From contig JACCTQ010000234.1 in the NCBI GenBank assembly GCA_013812265.1, positions 1 through 26,171 on the forward strand: a stretch of DNA of 26,171 nucleotides, read 5' to 3'. The translations under genes were made by a program, and so were the position numbers. Under the pieces are notes generated by a model. It was not told the origin of the DNA, did not search any database, and saw only the letters and a program-made list of their open reading frames with translations. Shown here piece after piece: positions 14,360 to 21,223 of this stretch (its first letter is position 1; each line of letters begins with the position of its first letter). Source of the stretch: Actinomycetota bacterium (GTDB lineage: Bacteria > Actinomycetota > Thermoleophilia > Gaiellales > Gaiellaceae).

Positions 14360-15118
14360 CTAGGAGGCGGCCGTATCGCCGGGGCGAGGCTCCAGCAGAC
14401 CCGTATCGGCGTCTCCGACCGGCTCCGGCCCGACCGGCCGCAGGTACAGGAACTCGTAGGCCAGCGCCGCGAGCGTCCCGCCGACGAGCGGCCCCACGTA
14501 CCAGACCCAGAAGTCGTCCCACGCGTTGTGCACGAGCTCGGGGCCGAACGCGCGCGCCGGGTTCATGGCGGCGCCGGTCAGCGGGCCGCCGATGAGGATG
14601 TCGGCGGTGATGGTCAGGCCGATTGCAAGACCTGCGATCGACTTGAACGTGCCTCTCGGGTCCGCCGCTGTCGCGAAGATGACCCAGACCAGGAAGAAGG
14701 TGAGAACGATCTCGAGCACGAGCCCCGCGCCCGCGCCGATGCCCGCTTCATCTCCCAGAGCCCCCAGCTGAGGGGCGCCCAGGTTCGCCAGATCGGCCAG
14801 GCGGTCCGGCATGAGCGCGGACAGGAGGAGCGCGGCCGCGGTCGCCGCCGCGAACTGCGAGACCCAGTAGACCAGCGCGAGCGCCGGCTCCATTCGTCGC
14901 GTGACCAGGAAGCCCAGCGTCACCGCCGGGTTGAAGTGCGCCCCTGAGATGTGCCCGACGGCGGACGCCATCACCGCGATCGTGAGGCCGTGCGCGAGGG
15001 CGATCCCCACCAGGCCCGACCCGAAGGGTGACACGACGATCGAGCCGACGCCGATGAAGACGAGCGCGAACGTGCCGACGAACTCCGCCGTCGCCCGCTG
15101 TAGTGCCTCGCGGTCCAC
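14360..15118 (-). CDS. Aquaporin / MIP-family channel with TIP-like selectivity filter
   Basis: A 252-residue membrane channel with six helices and two half-helices bearing NPA boxes: SGAHFNPAVTLG (N63) and GAAMNPARAFGP (N186). Aligning by NPA spacing with E. coli AqpZ, the aromatic/arginine filter reads H43, I174, A183, R189. AqpZ has Phe-His-Thr-Arg there. His-Ile-Ala-Arg is the arrangement known from plant tonoplast intrinsic proteins, some of which pass water, ammonia, glycerol or H2O2. The hydrophilic C-terminal tail is Pro/Gly-rich. The start is GTG at 15118 with a -10-like TACTCT six bases upstream on the minus strand, so the message may be leaderless. Channel identity is secure; substrate is inference. 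Confidence 0.93.
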   Translation of the reverse strand: MDREALQRATAEFVGTFALVFIGVGSIVVSPFGSGLVGIALAHGLTIAVMASAVGHISGAHFNPAVTLGFLVTRRMEPALALVYWVSQFAAATAAALLLSALMPDRLADLANLGAPQLGALGDEAGIGAGAGLVLEIVLTFFLVWVIFATAADPRGTFKSIAGLAIGLTITADILIGGPLTGAAMNPARAFGPELVHNAWDDFWVWYVGPLVGGTLAALAYEFLYLRPVGPEPVGDADTGLLEPRPGDTAAS

Positions 15119-15124
15119 GGCGCG

Positions 15125-15130
15125 AGAGTA
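15125..15130 (-). promoter_or_regulatory. Putative -10 box for a leaderless aquaporin transcript
   Basis: On the minus strand GTACTCT precedes the GTG start at 15118 by six bases. TACTCT fits TANNNT and would place transcription initiation at the start codon. No Shine-Dalgarno is present in the gap. Confidence 0.45.
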
Positions 15131-15157
15131 CGAACGCCGCCGGACAGCGTGGGGACG

Positions 15158-15565
15158 CTATTGCGGGGGCCTGCGAAGCCGCTTGACGTCGCTGCGCCGG
15201 CGCTTCGCGTCCCGTCGTCGTCGTCGGGATCCCGCCGAGGGCTTGGTCGGGACGCGGCGGCGCTCGACCTTCAGGGCTGCTCGGAGCGCCTCGACGATCC
15301 TCTCCGTGGCGAGTTCGCGGTTTCGCCACTGACTCCGCTCGTCCTGGGCAACGGAGCGGAGCTCGGCTCCGACTCGGGCGACGACCCGCCGCTTCTGCGC
15401 CGGCGTGAGTGCCGACGAGGCCTCGACGTCGAATCGCGCGACCACGCGCGTCTCGTTGTGCTGGGCATGCTGTCCGCCCGGCCCGCTGGAGCGCGAGAAT
15501 CGCAGCTCGATCTCCGAGCGGGGGATCACGACCGACCGCGTCACGCGAATAGACTCGGGCTGCAT
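15158..15565 (-). CDS. arfB: Alternative ribosome-rescue factor, ArfB/YaeJ-type peptidyl-tRNA hydrolase
   Basis: A 135-residue class I release-factor-like protein lacking codon-recognition domains. SRSSGPGGQHAQHNETRV contains the catalytic GGQ (30-32) that hydrolyses peptidyl-tRNA on stalled ribosomes. The C-terminal tail is extremely basic (RRRRRDAKRRRSDVKRLRR), as needed to insert into an empty mRNA channel. This tail separates ArfB from RF1/RF2 fragments. In this protein the usual Asn-Lys after GGQ-H-x is replaced by AQHN. The start could be ATG 15565, which overlaps the divergent HAD start, or GTG 15544 at codon 8, which would resemble the E. coli protein length better. It points away from the acpS cluster. 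Confidence 0.88.
   Translation of the reverse strand: MQPESIRVTRSVVIPRSEIELRFSRSSGPGGQHAQHNETRVVARFDVEASSALTPAQKRRVVARVGAELRSVAQDERSQWRNRELATERIVEALRAALKVERRRVPTKPSAGSRRRRRDAKRRRSDVKRLRRPPQ
15550..15555 (+). promoter_or_regulatory. Putative -10 box for the HAD hydrolase gene
   Basis: TAGACT fits TANNNT and ends eight bases before the ATG at 15564. The -35 region is poor. No Shine-Dalgarno is seen between them, consistent with a leaderless transcript. Confidence 0.4.
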
Positions 15566-16340
15566 GGGAGCGATTCTGCTGGATGTCGACGGAGTGCTGC
15601 ATGTCTCGGGTGCGCCTATTGCCGGGGCTCCGGTCGCGGTCGACAGGCTGCGTCGAGACGGTCACCGGCTACGATTCGTGACGAACAACACGACGCGGTC
15701 TCGCGGCCAGCTTGCGAGCGAGCTGCGCTCCATGGGGATCCAGCTCGACGACGACGAGCTGCAGACGACTCCGCGGGCTGCCGCCCGGGCGCTTCAGGGC
15801 AAGCGCGTGCTGGCGCTGACCATGCCGGCAATCGTCCCGGATCTCGAGGGCGTGGAGCTCGTAGGGGATCAGGCGGAGGCGGTACTCATCGGGGGAGCGG
15901 ACGAGACAGCGGAGACGAATCAGGTCTTCAGCTACATGAACCTCGGCCGCGCCTTCGCCGAGCTGGACGCGGGCGCCGACCTGTACTGCCTGCACAAGAA
16001 CCGGTGGTGGCAGACTTCTCGCGGCCCGTTGCTCGACGCCGGCGCGTTCGTGATCGGGCTCGAGTACGCGGCGCGTGTCGAGGCAACCGTGCTCGGAAAG
16101 CCGAGCCCTGCGTACTTCGAAGCGGCGCTCGCCACGCTCGATGCCGATGCCGACCGCACGTGGATGGTCGGGGACGACTTCGAGGCCGACATCGCGGGCG
16201 CGCAGCAGTTCGGGTTGAAGACCGCCCTCGTCCGCACGGGCAAGTTCCGGCCGGACCTGCTCGAGGCGTCCGGGATCCGTCCTGACGCGATTCTCAACTC
16301 CATCGCAGATCTGCCCGAGTGGCTGGACGGGGCCCGCTAG
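15564..16340 (+). CDS. HAD-IIA family phosphatase, LHPP-like
   Basis: A 258-residue haloacid-dehalogenase hydrolase. Motif I is LLDVDGVLHVSG (nucleophile D7, acid/base D9), motif II is VTNNTTRS, the motif III Lys lies in LGKPSPAYFEAAL and motif IV is GDDFEADIAGAQ. The cap region with FSYMNLGRAF and the run TALVRTGKFRPDLL closely follow eukaryotic LHPP (phospholysine phosphohistidine inorganic pyrophosphate phosphatase) and its bacterial relatives. A small phosphoester, pyrophosphate or N-phosphate substrate is possible but unproven. The ATG at 15564 is chosen because it places motif I at the N-terminus as in the family; an upstream extension would run antisense into arfB. acpS follows after 9 bases. 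Confidence 0.88.
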   Translation: MGAILLDVDGVLHVSGAPIAGAPVAVDRLRRDGHRLRFVTNNTTRSRGQLASELRSMGIQLDDDELQTTPRAAARALQGKRVLALTMPAIVPDLEGVELVGDQAEAVLIGGADETAETNQVFSYMNLGRAFAELDAGADLYCLHKNRWWQTSRGPLLDAGAFVIGLEYAARVEATVLGKPSPAYFEAALATLDADADRTWMVGDDFEADIAGAQQFGLKTALVRTGKFRPDLLEASGIRPDAILNSIADLPEWLDGAR

Positions 16341-16349
16341 AGGTCCGAG

Positions 16350-16715
16350 GTGCGAGTCGGGATCGATCTGATCGAGATCGAGCGCGTGCGGCGTGCGCTC
16401 GAGCGGTATGCGGACTTCAGGGAACGGTGCTTCACAGAGGCTGAGCGGGCCTACTGCGATTCCCGGCCGAACCCGGCGCAGCACTACGCGGGTCGCTTCG
16501 CGGGCAAGGAGGCGGTGGGCAAGGCCCTCGGTGTGGGCGTGCACTTCACGTGGCGCGAGATCGAGATCCGAGGACGCCCCAAGCCGGGGGTCCACCTGTC
16601 GGGGCGCACCAGGGCGTGGGCGGATAAGGTGGGCGCCGGCCGGATCGAGCTTTCGATGACGCACTCGCGAGAGCTCGCCGCCGCCGTGTGCCTGGTGGCC
16701 GAGGCGGATGTTTGA
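16350..16715 (+). CDS. acpS: Holo-[acyl-carrier-protein] synthase
   Basis: Transfers 4'-phosphopantetheine from CoA to the serine of acyl carrier protein. This is a 121-residue AcpS-type transferase. VGIDLIEIERVRRAL near the start supplies the Mg-binding Asp (D6), and GRFAGKEAVGKALG supplies the Glu of the WxxKEA-like motif (here FAGKEA). SMTHSRELAAAVCL is the conserved C-terminal strand. The start GTG at 16350 gives normal length. Its 3' end overlaps nnr by eight bases. The acpS-nnr-alr order is common in Actinobacteria. Confidence 0.95.
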   Translation: MRVGIDLIEIERVRRALERYADFRERCFTEAERAYCDSRPNPAQHYAGRFAGKEAVGKALGVGVHFTWREIEIRGRPKPGVHLSGRTRAWADKVGAGRIELSMTHSRELAAAVCLVAEADV

Positions 16716-18102
16716 GCCCCTCTATACGGCCGAGGAGATGCGGCGGGCCGAGCAGGGCCATGACGTCACCGAGCTGATCGAGCGAGCGGGGCGAGCGGTG
16801 GCAGAGCTCGCGCTCGAGGAGCTCGGGGATCGCCGCTCGTACACAGTCGTGTGCGGGCCGGGCATGAACGGCGCCGACGGGCGCGTGGCGGCACGGCTGC
16901 TGCGGGAGGCCGGCCGCAGCGTGCGAGTCGTGGAGGCGAAGACCGAGGAGGAGCCGAAAGAGCTTGGGGAGCCGGATGTGATCGTGGACGCGCTCTTCGG
17001 GACGGGCTTCACCGGAGCACCACGGCCGCAGGCCGCTCGCCTGATCGAGGAGGTCAACGCTCTCGCCGACCGTCTGGGCGCGGAAGTGGTCGCCGTCGAC
17101 TGCCCATCCGGAATCGATGCATCCACCGGCGAGGTCGCGGGTGCCGCCATTCGCGCCGACCGGACGCTTGCGCTGCACGCCGAGAAGGTGGGCCTGCGGG
17201 TAACGCCGGGGGCTTTTTACGCGGGCAGGACGGAAACAGCGGACATCGGACTGACGGCGGTCGAGACACGGCACGCGCAGGTGGCGTCCGAGGTGCTCGA
17301 CGCCGTCCCGCTGCGTGCGCGCGAGGACAACAAGTACACCGCGGGTCACGTCCTCGTGGTCGGCGGCTCGCCGGGCCTCACCGGTGCAGCCTGCCTCGTC
17401 GCGATGGCCGCGCTCCGCGCCGACGCGGGTTACGTGACGGTCGCCGGGCCGCGCTCGACCCTTCCGACCCTCGAAGCGCGACTCCTGGAGCCGGTCAAGC
17501 GCCCGCTTCCAGAAGACGAGGACGGCCGCGTGACGGCAGAGGCCTTCGATGTCGTCGAGGAGCTCGCCGAGCGGGCCGGCGCCGTCGCGGTCGGGCCCGG
17601 CCTGGGCCGAAGCGACGGGACGAAGGAGCTCGTTCGCCGGCTGCTGGCGGAACTCGAGCTGCCGGTCGTCGTCGACGCAGACGCCCTGTGGGAGCTAGAG
17701 CCGGGCGACTGGCCTGCCCCTCGCGTGCTCACTCCCCATGCGGGCGAGCTCGCACGCCTGCTCGGGGAGACGTCCGCGTGGGTGGATGCCCACCGGCTGG
17801 CCGCGGTCGAGCGGGCGGTCGATCGCTTCGAGTGCGTCGTGCTCCTGAAAGGAGAGGGCACCCTCGTATCCGCCCCGGGGGCTACAGCGCTCGTCTGCGA
17901 AGGATTCCCGTCGCTCGCGACGGCGGGTACGGGCGACGTCCTGACCGGCATCATTGGCTCCTTTCTCGCCAAGGGAATGGATGCGCGGCTGGCTGGTGCC
18001 TCCGGCGCCCGGGCCCAGTTCGAGGCGGCGATCGTCGCGCCCCAGAGGGCGGGTCTGGTGGCGGGCGACCTCCTCGAGGCTCTCCCCGAAGTGCTGGAGT
18101 AG
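16708..18102 (+). CDS. nnr: Bifunctional NAD(P)HX epimerase / dehydratase
   Basis: Repairs hydrated NADH and NADPH. The N-terminal YjeF_N epimerase domain (about 1-205) has the phosphate loop CGPGMNGADG (usual form GPGNNGGDG, so two substitutions) and VDCPSGIDASTG with the catalytic Asp. The C-terminal ribokinase-like dehydratase (about 215-464) begins NKYTAGHVLVVGGSPG and contains GPGLGRSD, DADAL, LTPHAGELARLLG and TAGTGDVLTGIIG. The usual helix with a His-Gly before the final GLVAxDLLEALP is replaced by ARAQFEAAIVAPQRA. Both domains look functional. ATG 16708 overlaps acpS by eight bases; alr follows eight bases after the stop. Confidence 0.94.
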   Translation: MFEPLYTAEEMRRAEQGHDVTELIERAGRAVAELALEELGDRRSYTVVCGPGMNGADGRVAARLLREAGRSVRVVEAKTEEEPKELGEPDVIVDALFGTGFTGAPRPQAARLIEEVNALADRLGAEVVAVDCPSGIDASTGEVAGAAIRADRTLALHAEKVGLRVTPGAFYAGRTETADIGLTAVETRHAQVASEVLDAVPLRAREDNKYTAGHVLVVGGSPGLTGAACLVAMAALRADAGYVTVAGPRSTLPTLEARLLEPVKRPLPEDEDGRVTAEAFDVVEELAERAGAVAVGPGLGRSDGTKELVRRLLAELELPVVVDADALWELEPGDWPAPRVLTPHAGELARLLGETSAWVDAHRLAAVERAVDRFECVVLLKGEGTLVSAPGATALVCEGFPSLATAGTGDVLTGIIGSFLAKGMDARLAGASGARAQFEAAIVAPQRAGLVAGDLLEALPEVLE

Positions 18103-18110
18103 CCTGCGGC

Positions 18111-19133
18111 ATGCAGCGGTCGCGTGTGATCATCGACGTCGGCGCGCTTCGGAGAAACGTGCGCACTCTTCGCCGCGCGCTCGACGGTGCCGAGCTGTGG
18201 GCGGTCGTGAAGGCGGACGGCTACGGTCACGGCGCCGCAGCAGTGGCGCGCGCGGCGCTGGAGGCCGGTGCGACCGCTCTGTGCGTTGCGACGGCGGGCG
18301 AGGGCTTGGCGCTGCGGCGCGAGTTTGGAGCCGCGCGCGTGCTCGTGATGGGCCCGACCGGACGCGACGAGCTTCGCGACGCGCGCGAGGCCCGTCTGGA
18401 GATCGTCGTGTCCGGCGCCGACGTGCCGGTGGGTCTCCCCATCCATCTCAAGCTGGATACCGGCATGGGGCGCTGGGGTCTCGCGGAACTTCCCACGCCT
18501 CCGGTCGATGTCGTCGGCGTTATGACGCATCTCGCTTCCGCCGATTGTGACGAACGGTTCACGGCAGAGCAGGTCGAGCGCTTCCGCAGCGCGACCGCGG
18601 ATCTGCCCGAACGCCTCGTCCGGCATGTCGCGAACAGCGCCGGAGCCCTGCGGTTCCCGGCGGCTCGGTTCGACGCGGCGCGGTGTGGGATCGCGCTGTA
18701 CGGGCTGTCGCCGTTCGGGGAGGACCCGGCGAGAGACGGCCTGGAGCCCGTGCTCCGCTGGGAGAGCGAGCTCGCCCAGGTCAAAATGCTCGCACCAGGG
18801 CAGAGCACGGGCTACGGCCGCCGCTTCACCGCCAGGCGGCCGACCTGGATCGGGCTCGTCCCGGTCGGGTACGCGGACGGCTTTCGTCGGGATCTGACCG
18901 GAACTGAGGTACTCGTTGGGGGCGAGCGGCGACGGGTGGTGGGGACGATCTCCATGGATGCCTTCGCTGTCGAGCTCGGCGCGGAGCTCTCGGTCGGCAC
19001 GTCCGTCACCCTGATCGGTGACGGCGTCCTGGCCGAGGAGCACGCCAGGATAAGCGGCACCATCACCTATGAGCTGGTCTGCGGGATCCGCAGGAGCGAA
19101 GAGCGCTCGGACGCCCTGGTCGCCGATGATTGA
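18111..19133 (+). CDS. alr: Alanine racemase, unusually compact
   Basis: PLP enzyme making D-alanine for peptidoglycan. The N-terminal TIM-barrel has the PLP lysine in VVKADGYGHG (K34), HLKLDTGMGRWG (a Lys that is carbamylated in characterised enzymes, and the following Arg) and RCGIALYG. The C-terminal beta domain has TGYGRRF (Y235, catalytic Tyr from the partner subunit), PVGYADGF and GTISMDAF. At 340 residues it is 30-40 shorter than typical. Two barrel segments are visibly trimmed: LEIVVSGADVPVGLPIHLK, and WGLAELPTPPVDVVGVMTHL. Catalytic residues remain, so it should be active. ATG 18111 fits the family N-terminus (RVIIDVGALRRN). It overlaps the next gene by eight bases. Confidence 0.94.
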   Translation: MQRSRVIIDVGALRRNVRTLRRALDGAELWAVVKADGYGHGAAAVARAALEAGATALCVATAGEGLALRREFGAARVLVMGPTGRDELRDAREARLEIVVSGADVPVGLPIHLKLDTGMGRWGLAELPTPPVDVVGVMTHLASADCDERFTAEQVERFRSATADLPERLVRHVANSAGALRFPAARFDAARCGIALYGLSPFGEDPARDGLEPVLRWESELAQVKMLAPGQSTGYGRRFTARRPTWIGLVPVGYADGFRRDLTGTEVLVGGERRRVVGTISMDAFAVELGAELSVGTSVTLIGDGVLAEEHARISGTITYELVCGIRRSEERSDALVADD

Positions 19134-20151
19134 GCTCGCTCGAGAGCTGCTCCGAGGTGAAGAAGCCTGGGTCGTCGGTGGCGCCGTCCGCGACGAGCTG
19201 CTGGGACGTCCGATCGTCGACCTCGACATCGCGTGCCGCAGGCCCGAGCAGGTTGCCCGGTCATACGCTTCCCAGGCCCGGGCGGCTGTGTTTCCGCTGT
19301 CCGAGCGGCACGGAGCCTGGCGCGTCGCGCTGGAGGACGGCCGAACGGTCGACTTCACGCCGCTCCGCGGTGACGTCGAAGCCGACCTCGCCACGCGGGA
19401 CTTCACCATCAACGCCATCGCCGTGCCGGTCGCGGGGGGAAGCGAGGTGGACCCGCTGGGTGGTCGCGGAGACCTGGAGGCCCGCGTCCTCCGTGCCGTT
19501 CAGCCCGGCATCTTCGAGGACGATCCGCTGCGGCTGCTTCGTGCCGTGCGGCTCGAGGACGAGCTCGGGTTCGAGCTCGAAGGGGAGACGGCAGAGTCGG
19601 CACGCTCGCATGCACAACTCGTAACGCGCCCGGCTGGAGAGAGGATCTATGCCGAGCTCGTCCGGCTGTCCCCGCGTGGTTTCCGGCGGCTGGACGAGCT
19701 GGGTCTGCTGGGGCCGCTCGGAGGGTCGCTCGGACGCCTGGAGCACGTCGAGCTCGTGGACGGCTCCGATTTTCTGCTCGTCACCGTCTTCGGTGATCGC
19801 GTGACCCAGCTGACGGCTCCGGTCCGGCTGCGGCGCTACGCCCGCGCCCTGCTGTCGGCGCGCCGTCCACGCGATGGGTCCGCCCGGGAGATCCACCGCT
19901 TCCGGCGGGCGACCGAGCCGTGGGCGCTCGACGCGCTCGCGTTTCTCGATGCCTCGGAGCTTGCGGCGCTCGTCGAAGAGGCCAGACGGGCTGATCCGGG
20001 CGAGCCGCTGCTGCGAGGCGACGAGCTCGGTCTGCCCCCGGGGCCTGCGATCGGGGCCCTGCTGGCCGAGATCGAGGAGGAGCGCGCGGCCGGTGCGATC
20101 TCGACCCGCGAAGAGGCACTCGAGCTCGTCCGCAGGAGAGTCGGCGGCTAG
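19126..20151 (+). CDS. Class II tRNA nucleotidyltransferase (CCA-adding / poly(A) polymerase family), short
   Basis: A 341-residue member of the class II nucleotidyltransferase family that adds CCA or A residues to RNA 3' ends. The head domain has GGAVRDELLGRPIVDLDIA, where D32 and D34 bind the metals. ATRDFTINAIAV is the motif that discriminates ribose, and EDDPLRLLRAVRL is the neck motif containing the EDxxR base-recognition element. I see no HD phosphohydrolase domain, which many actinobacterial CCA enzymes carry, and the body and tail are short. Whether it adds full CCA or only part cannot be told. ATG 19126 overlaps the alr stop by eight bases. A strong palindrome covers its stop codon. 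Confidence 0.85.
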   Translation: MIELARELLRGEEAWVVGGAVRDELLGRPIVDLDIACRRPEQVARSYASQARAAVFPLSERHGAWRVALEDGRTVDFTPLRGDVEADLATRDFTINAIAVPVAGGSEVDPLGGRGDLEARVLRAVQPGIFEDDPLRLLRAVRLEDELGFELEGETAESARSHAQLVTRPAGERIYAELVRLSPRGFRRLDELGLLGPLGGSLGRLEHVELVDGSDFLLVTVFGDRVTQLTAPVRLRRYARALLSARRPRDGSAREIHRFRRATEPWALDALAFLDASELAALVEEARRADPGEPLLRGDELGLPPGPAIGALLAEIEEERAAGAISTREEALELVRRRVGG

Positions 20152-20169
20152 AAAGAGGCTCTTTCTAGC
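20147..20169. other. Perfect 23-base palindrome at the end of the CCA-type gene
   Basis: GCTAGAAAGAG (20147-20157) and CTCTTTCTAGC (20159-20169) are exact complements around one G. The stop codon TAG (20149-20151) lies in the left arm. As RNA it would give a stem of about nine pairs with a small loop but no U-tract after it. It is AT-rich compared with its surroundings, which also suits a protein operator. Confidence 0.6.
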
Positions 20170-20215
20170 ACTGGCCGGTCTGTCGGCGAGCTGTAACGGG
20201 CTCGCAAAACTGCTG

Positions 20216-20288
20216 TAAAGTCCCCAACTTGTGTCGCTGGCGCCCGTTGGAACGGGGAAGAAGGTGCTCTTCGACCAGGGGGTTAGGC
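20216..20288 (+). promoter_or_regulatory. Putative -10 and structured leader of the secreted-protein gene
   Basis: TAAAGT (20216-20221) is a -10 candidate without a clear -35. The ~60-base leader holds CCCGTT/AACGGG (20243-20256) and GAAGA/TCTTC (20257-20272). CCAAC (20224-20228) could instead pair with GTTGG (20246-20250), which would break the first hairpin. AGGGGG (20277-20282) is the Shine-Dalgarno, six bases before the ATG. Confidence 0.35.
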
Positions 20289-21152
20289 ATGAAAACGCAC
20301 CGGCATCTAGCACTGGGCCGCGTGGCGGTCGGGCTCTCTACCGTCGTGCTGCTCGCGATCGCCGCCGGGGCCGCATCATCCGCAGCCGCCGCTCCGCCGG
20401 CCAACCGATCGCTTCCGTCCGTCGCCGGAGCGGCTCGTGTGGGCGTGATCCTTCGCGTTCGCGAGGGTGACTGGGCGGGAACGCGGCCGCTCCGGTTCAC
20501 GTACCAGTGGCGGCGGTGCGGCCGCGTGGGGAACAACTGCACCGATATCGCGGGAGCGGCCGCGAAGACCTACGCCGTCACGGCCGCCGACGTCGGGCGG
20601 ACGCTCCGGGTTCTCGTCACGGCGACGAACAGCGAAGGCTCGAGCTCCGCGCTGTCTCGGCGTACTGCCGTGATTCAGCCACGAGCGAGCAATCCGCCGC
20701 CGCCGCCGCCGCCGCCTCCTCCTCCTCCGCCGGCACCGACTGGACCGGCCGGGCAGATCAGGCTGGCTGACGGCAAGATCTCCATCCCCGCCACGAGCGT
20801 CAACCCGCCGCAGCGGCTCATCATCTCGGGCGTCTCGTTCTCGCCGAGCCCGGTTCGGTCCCGGAATCCCTTCACCGGACGCTTCCGCGTCACCGACACC
20901 CGCGGGTTCGTGGTGCGGGAGGTGCTCGTCTACGCGCTCGGGCTCCCTTACAGTCGGATCGCGAATGCACCCGAGCAGGCCACCGGAACGGACGGCTACG
21001 TGACCATCCAGTTCCAGCCGACGGCGCGACTGCCCCTCCAGCGGGGCGCATACCTCGTCGTCTTCCTGCGGGCCCGCAAGTCCGGAGACAGCCTGCTCGC
21101 CGGGGTCTCCACGCGTCGCCTGGTTCAGGTGACGCTCGGCCCCCTCGCCTAG
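20289..21152 (+). CDS. Secreted protein with Ig-like domain and polyproline linker
   Basis: A 287-residue exported protein. The signal peptide is MKTHRHLALGR, then a hydrophobic run to AAGAASSAAAAPP. Residues ~40-130 form an Ig-like repeat with YQWRRC, then NNCTDI, then TYAVTAADVGRTLRVLVTAT. From memory, this repeat is very frequent in surface proteins of Thermoleophilia. Its two Cys may form a disulphide. A run of 13 prolines (from about 136) links to a C-terminal domain of about 130 residues (VTDTRGFVVREVLVYALGLP, YLVVFLRARKSG) that I do not recognise. ATG 20289 is chosen over an upstream GTG at 20229 because it begins the signal peptide and has AGGGGG six bases upstream. Function is unknown; a cell-surface role is likely. 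Confidence 0.82.
   Translation: MKTHRHLALGRVAVGLSTVVLLAIAAGAASSAAAAPPANRSLPSVAGAARVGVILRVREGDWAGTRPLRFTYQWRRCGRVGNNCTDIAGAAAKTYAVTAADVGRTLRVLVTATNSEGSSSALSRRTAVIQPRASNPPPPPPPPPPPPPAPTGPAGQIRLADGKISIPATSVNPPQRLIISGVSFSPSPVRSRNPFTGRFRVTDTRGFVVREVLVYALGLPYSRIANAPEQATGTDGYVTIQFQPTARLPLQRGAYLVVFLRARKSGDSLLAGVSTRRLVQVTLGPLA
20694..20732 (+). repeat. CCG/CCT trinucleotide repeat encoding 13 prolines
   Basis: Thirteen consecutive proline codons: seven CCG, four CCT and two CCG. The uninterrupted CCG run could change length by slippage without shifting the frame, altering only linker length. Confidence 0.9.
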
Positions 21153-21223
21153 CGGCCGGCCACCGAGCCGGGGTCGCGCACCGCAGGCGCGGCCCCGGCG
21201 ACCCGTTCGTGGAGAATGTCCGG

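Noticed and set aside
17430..19418. Long minus-strand open frame of about 662 codons across nnr, alr and the CCA-type gene.
   Set aside because: It spans three well-supported plus-strand genes and is low-complexity Ser/Arg/Pro-rich; an antisense artefact.
20216..20288. Riboswitch (c-di-GMP type) before the secreted-protein gene.
   Set aside because: Hairpins are present but I cannot find the conserved core strings of the GEMM classes or any other class I know.
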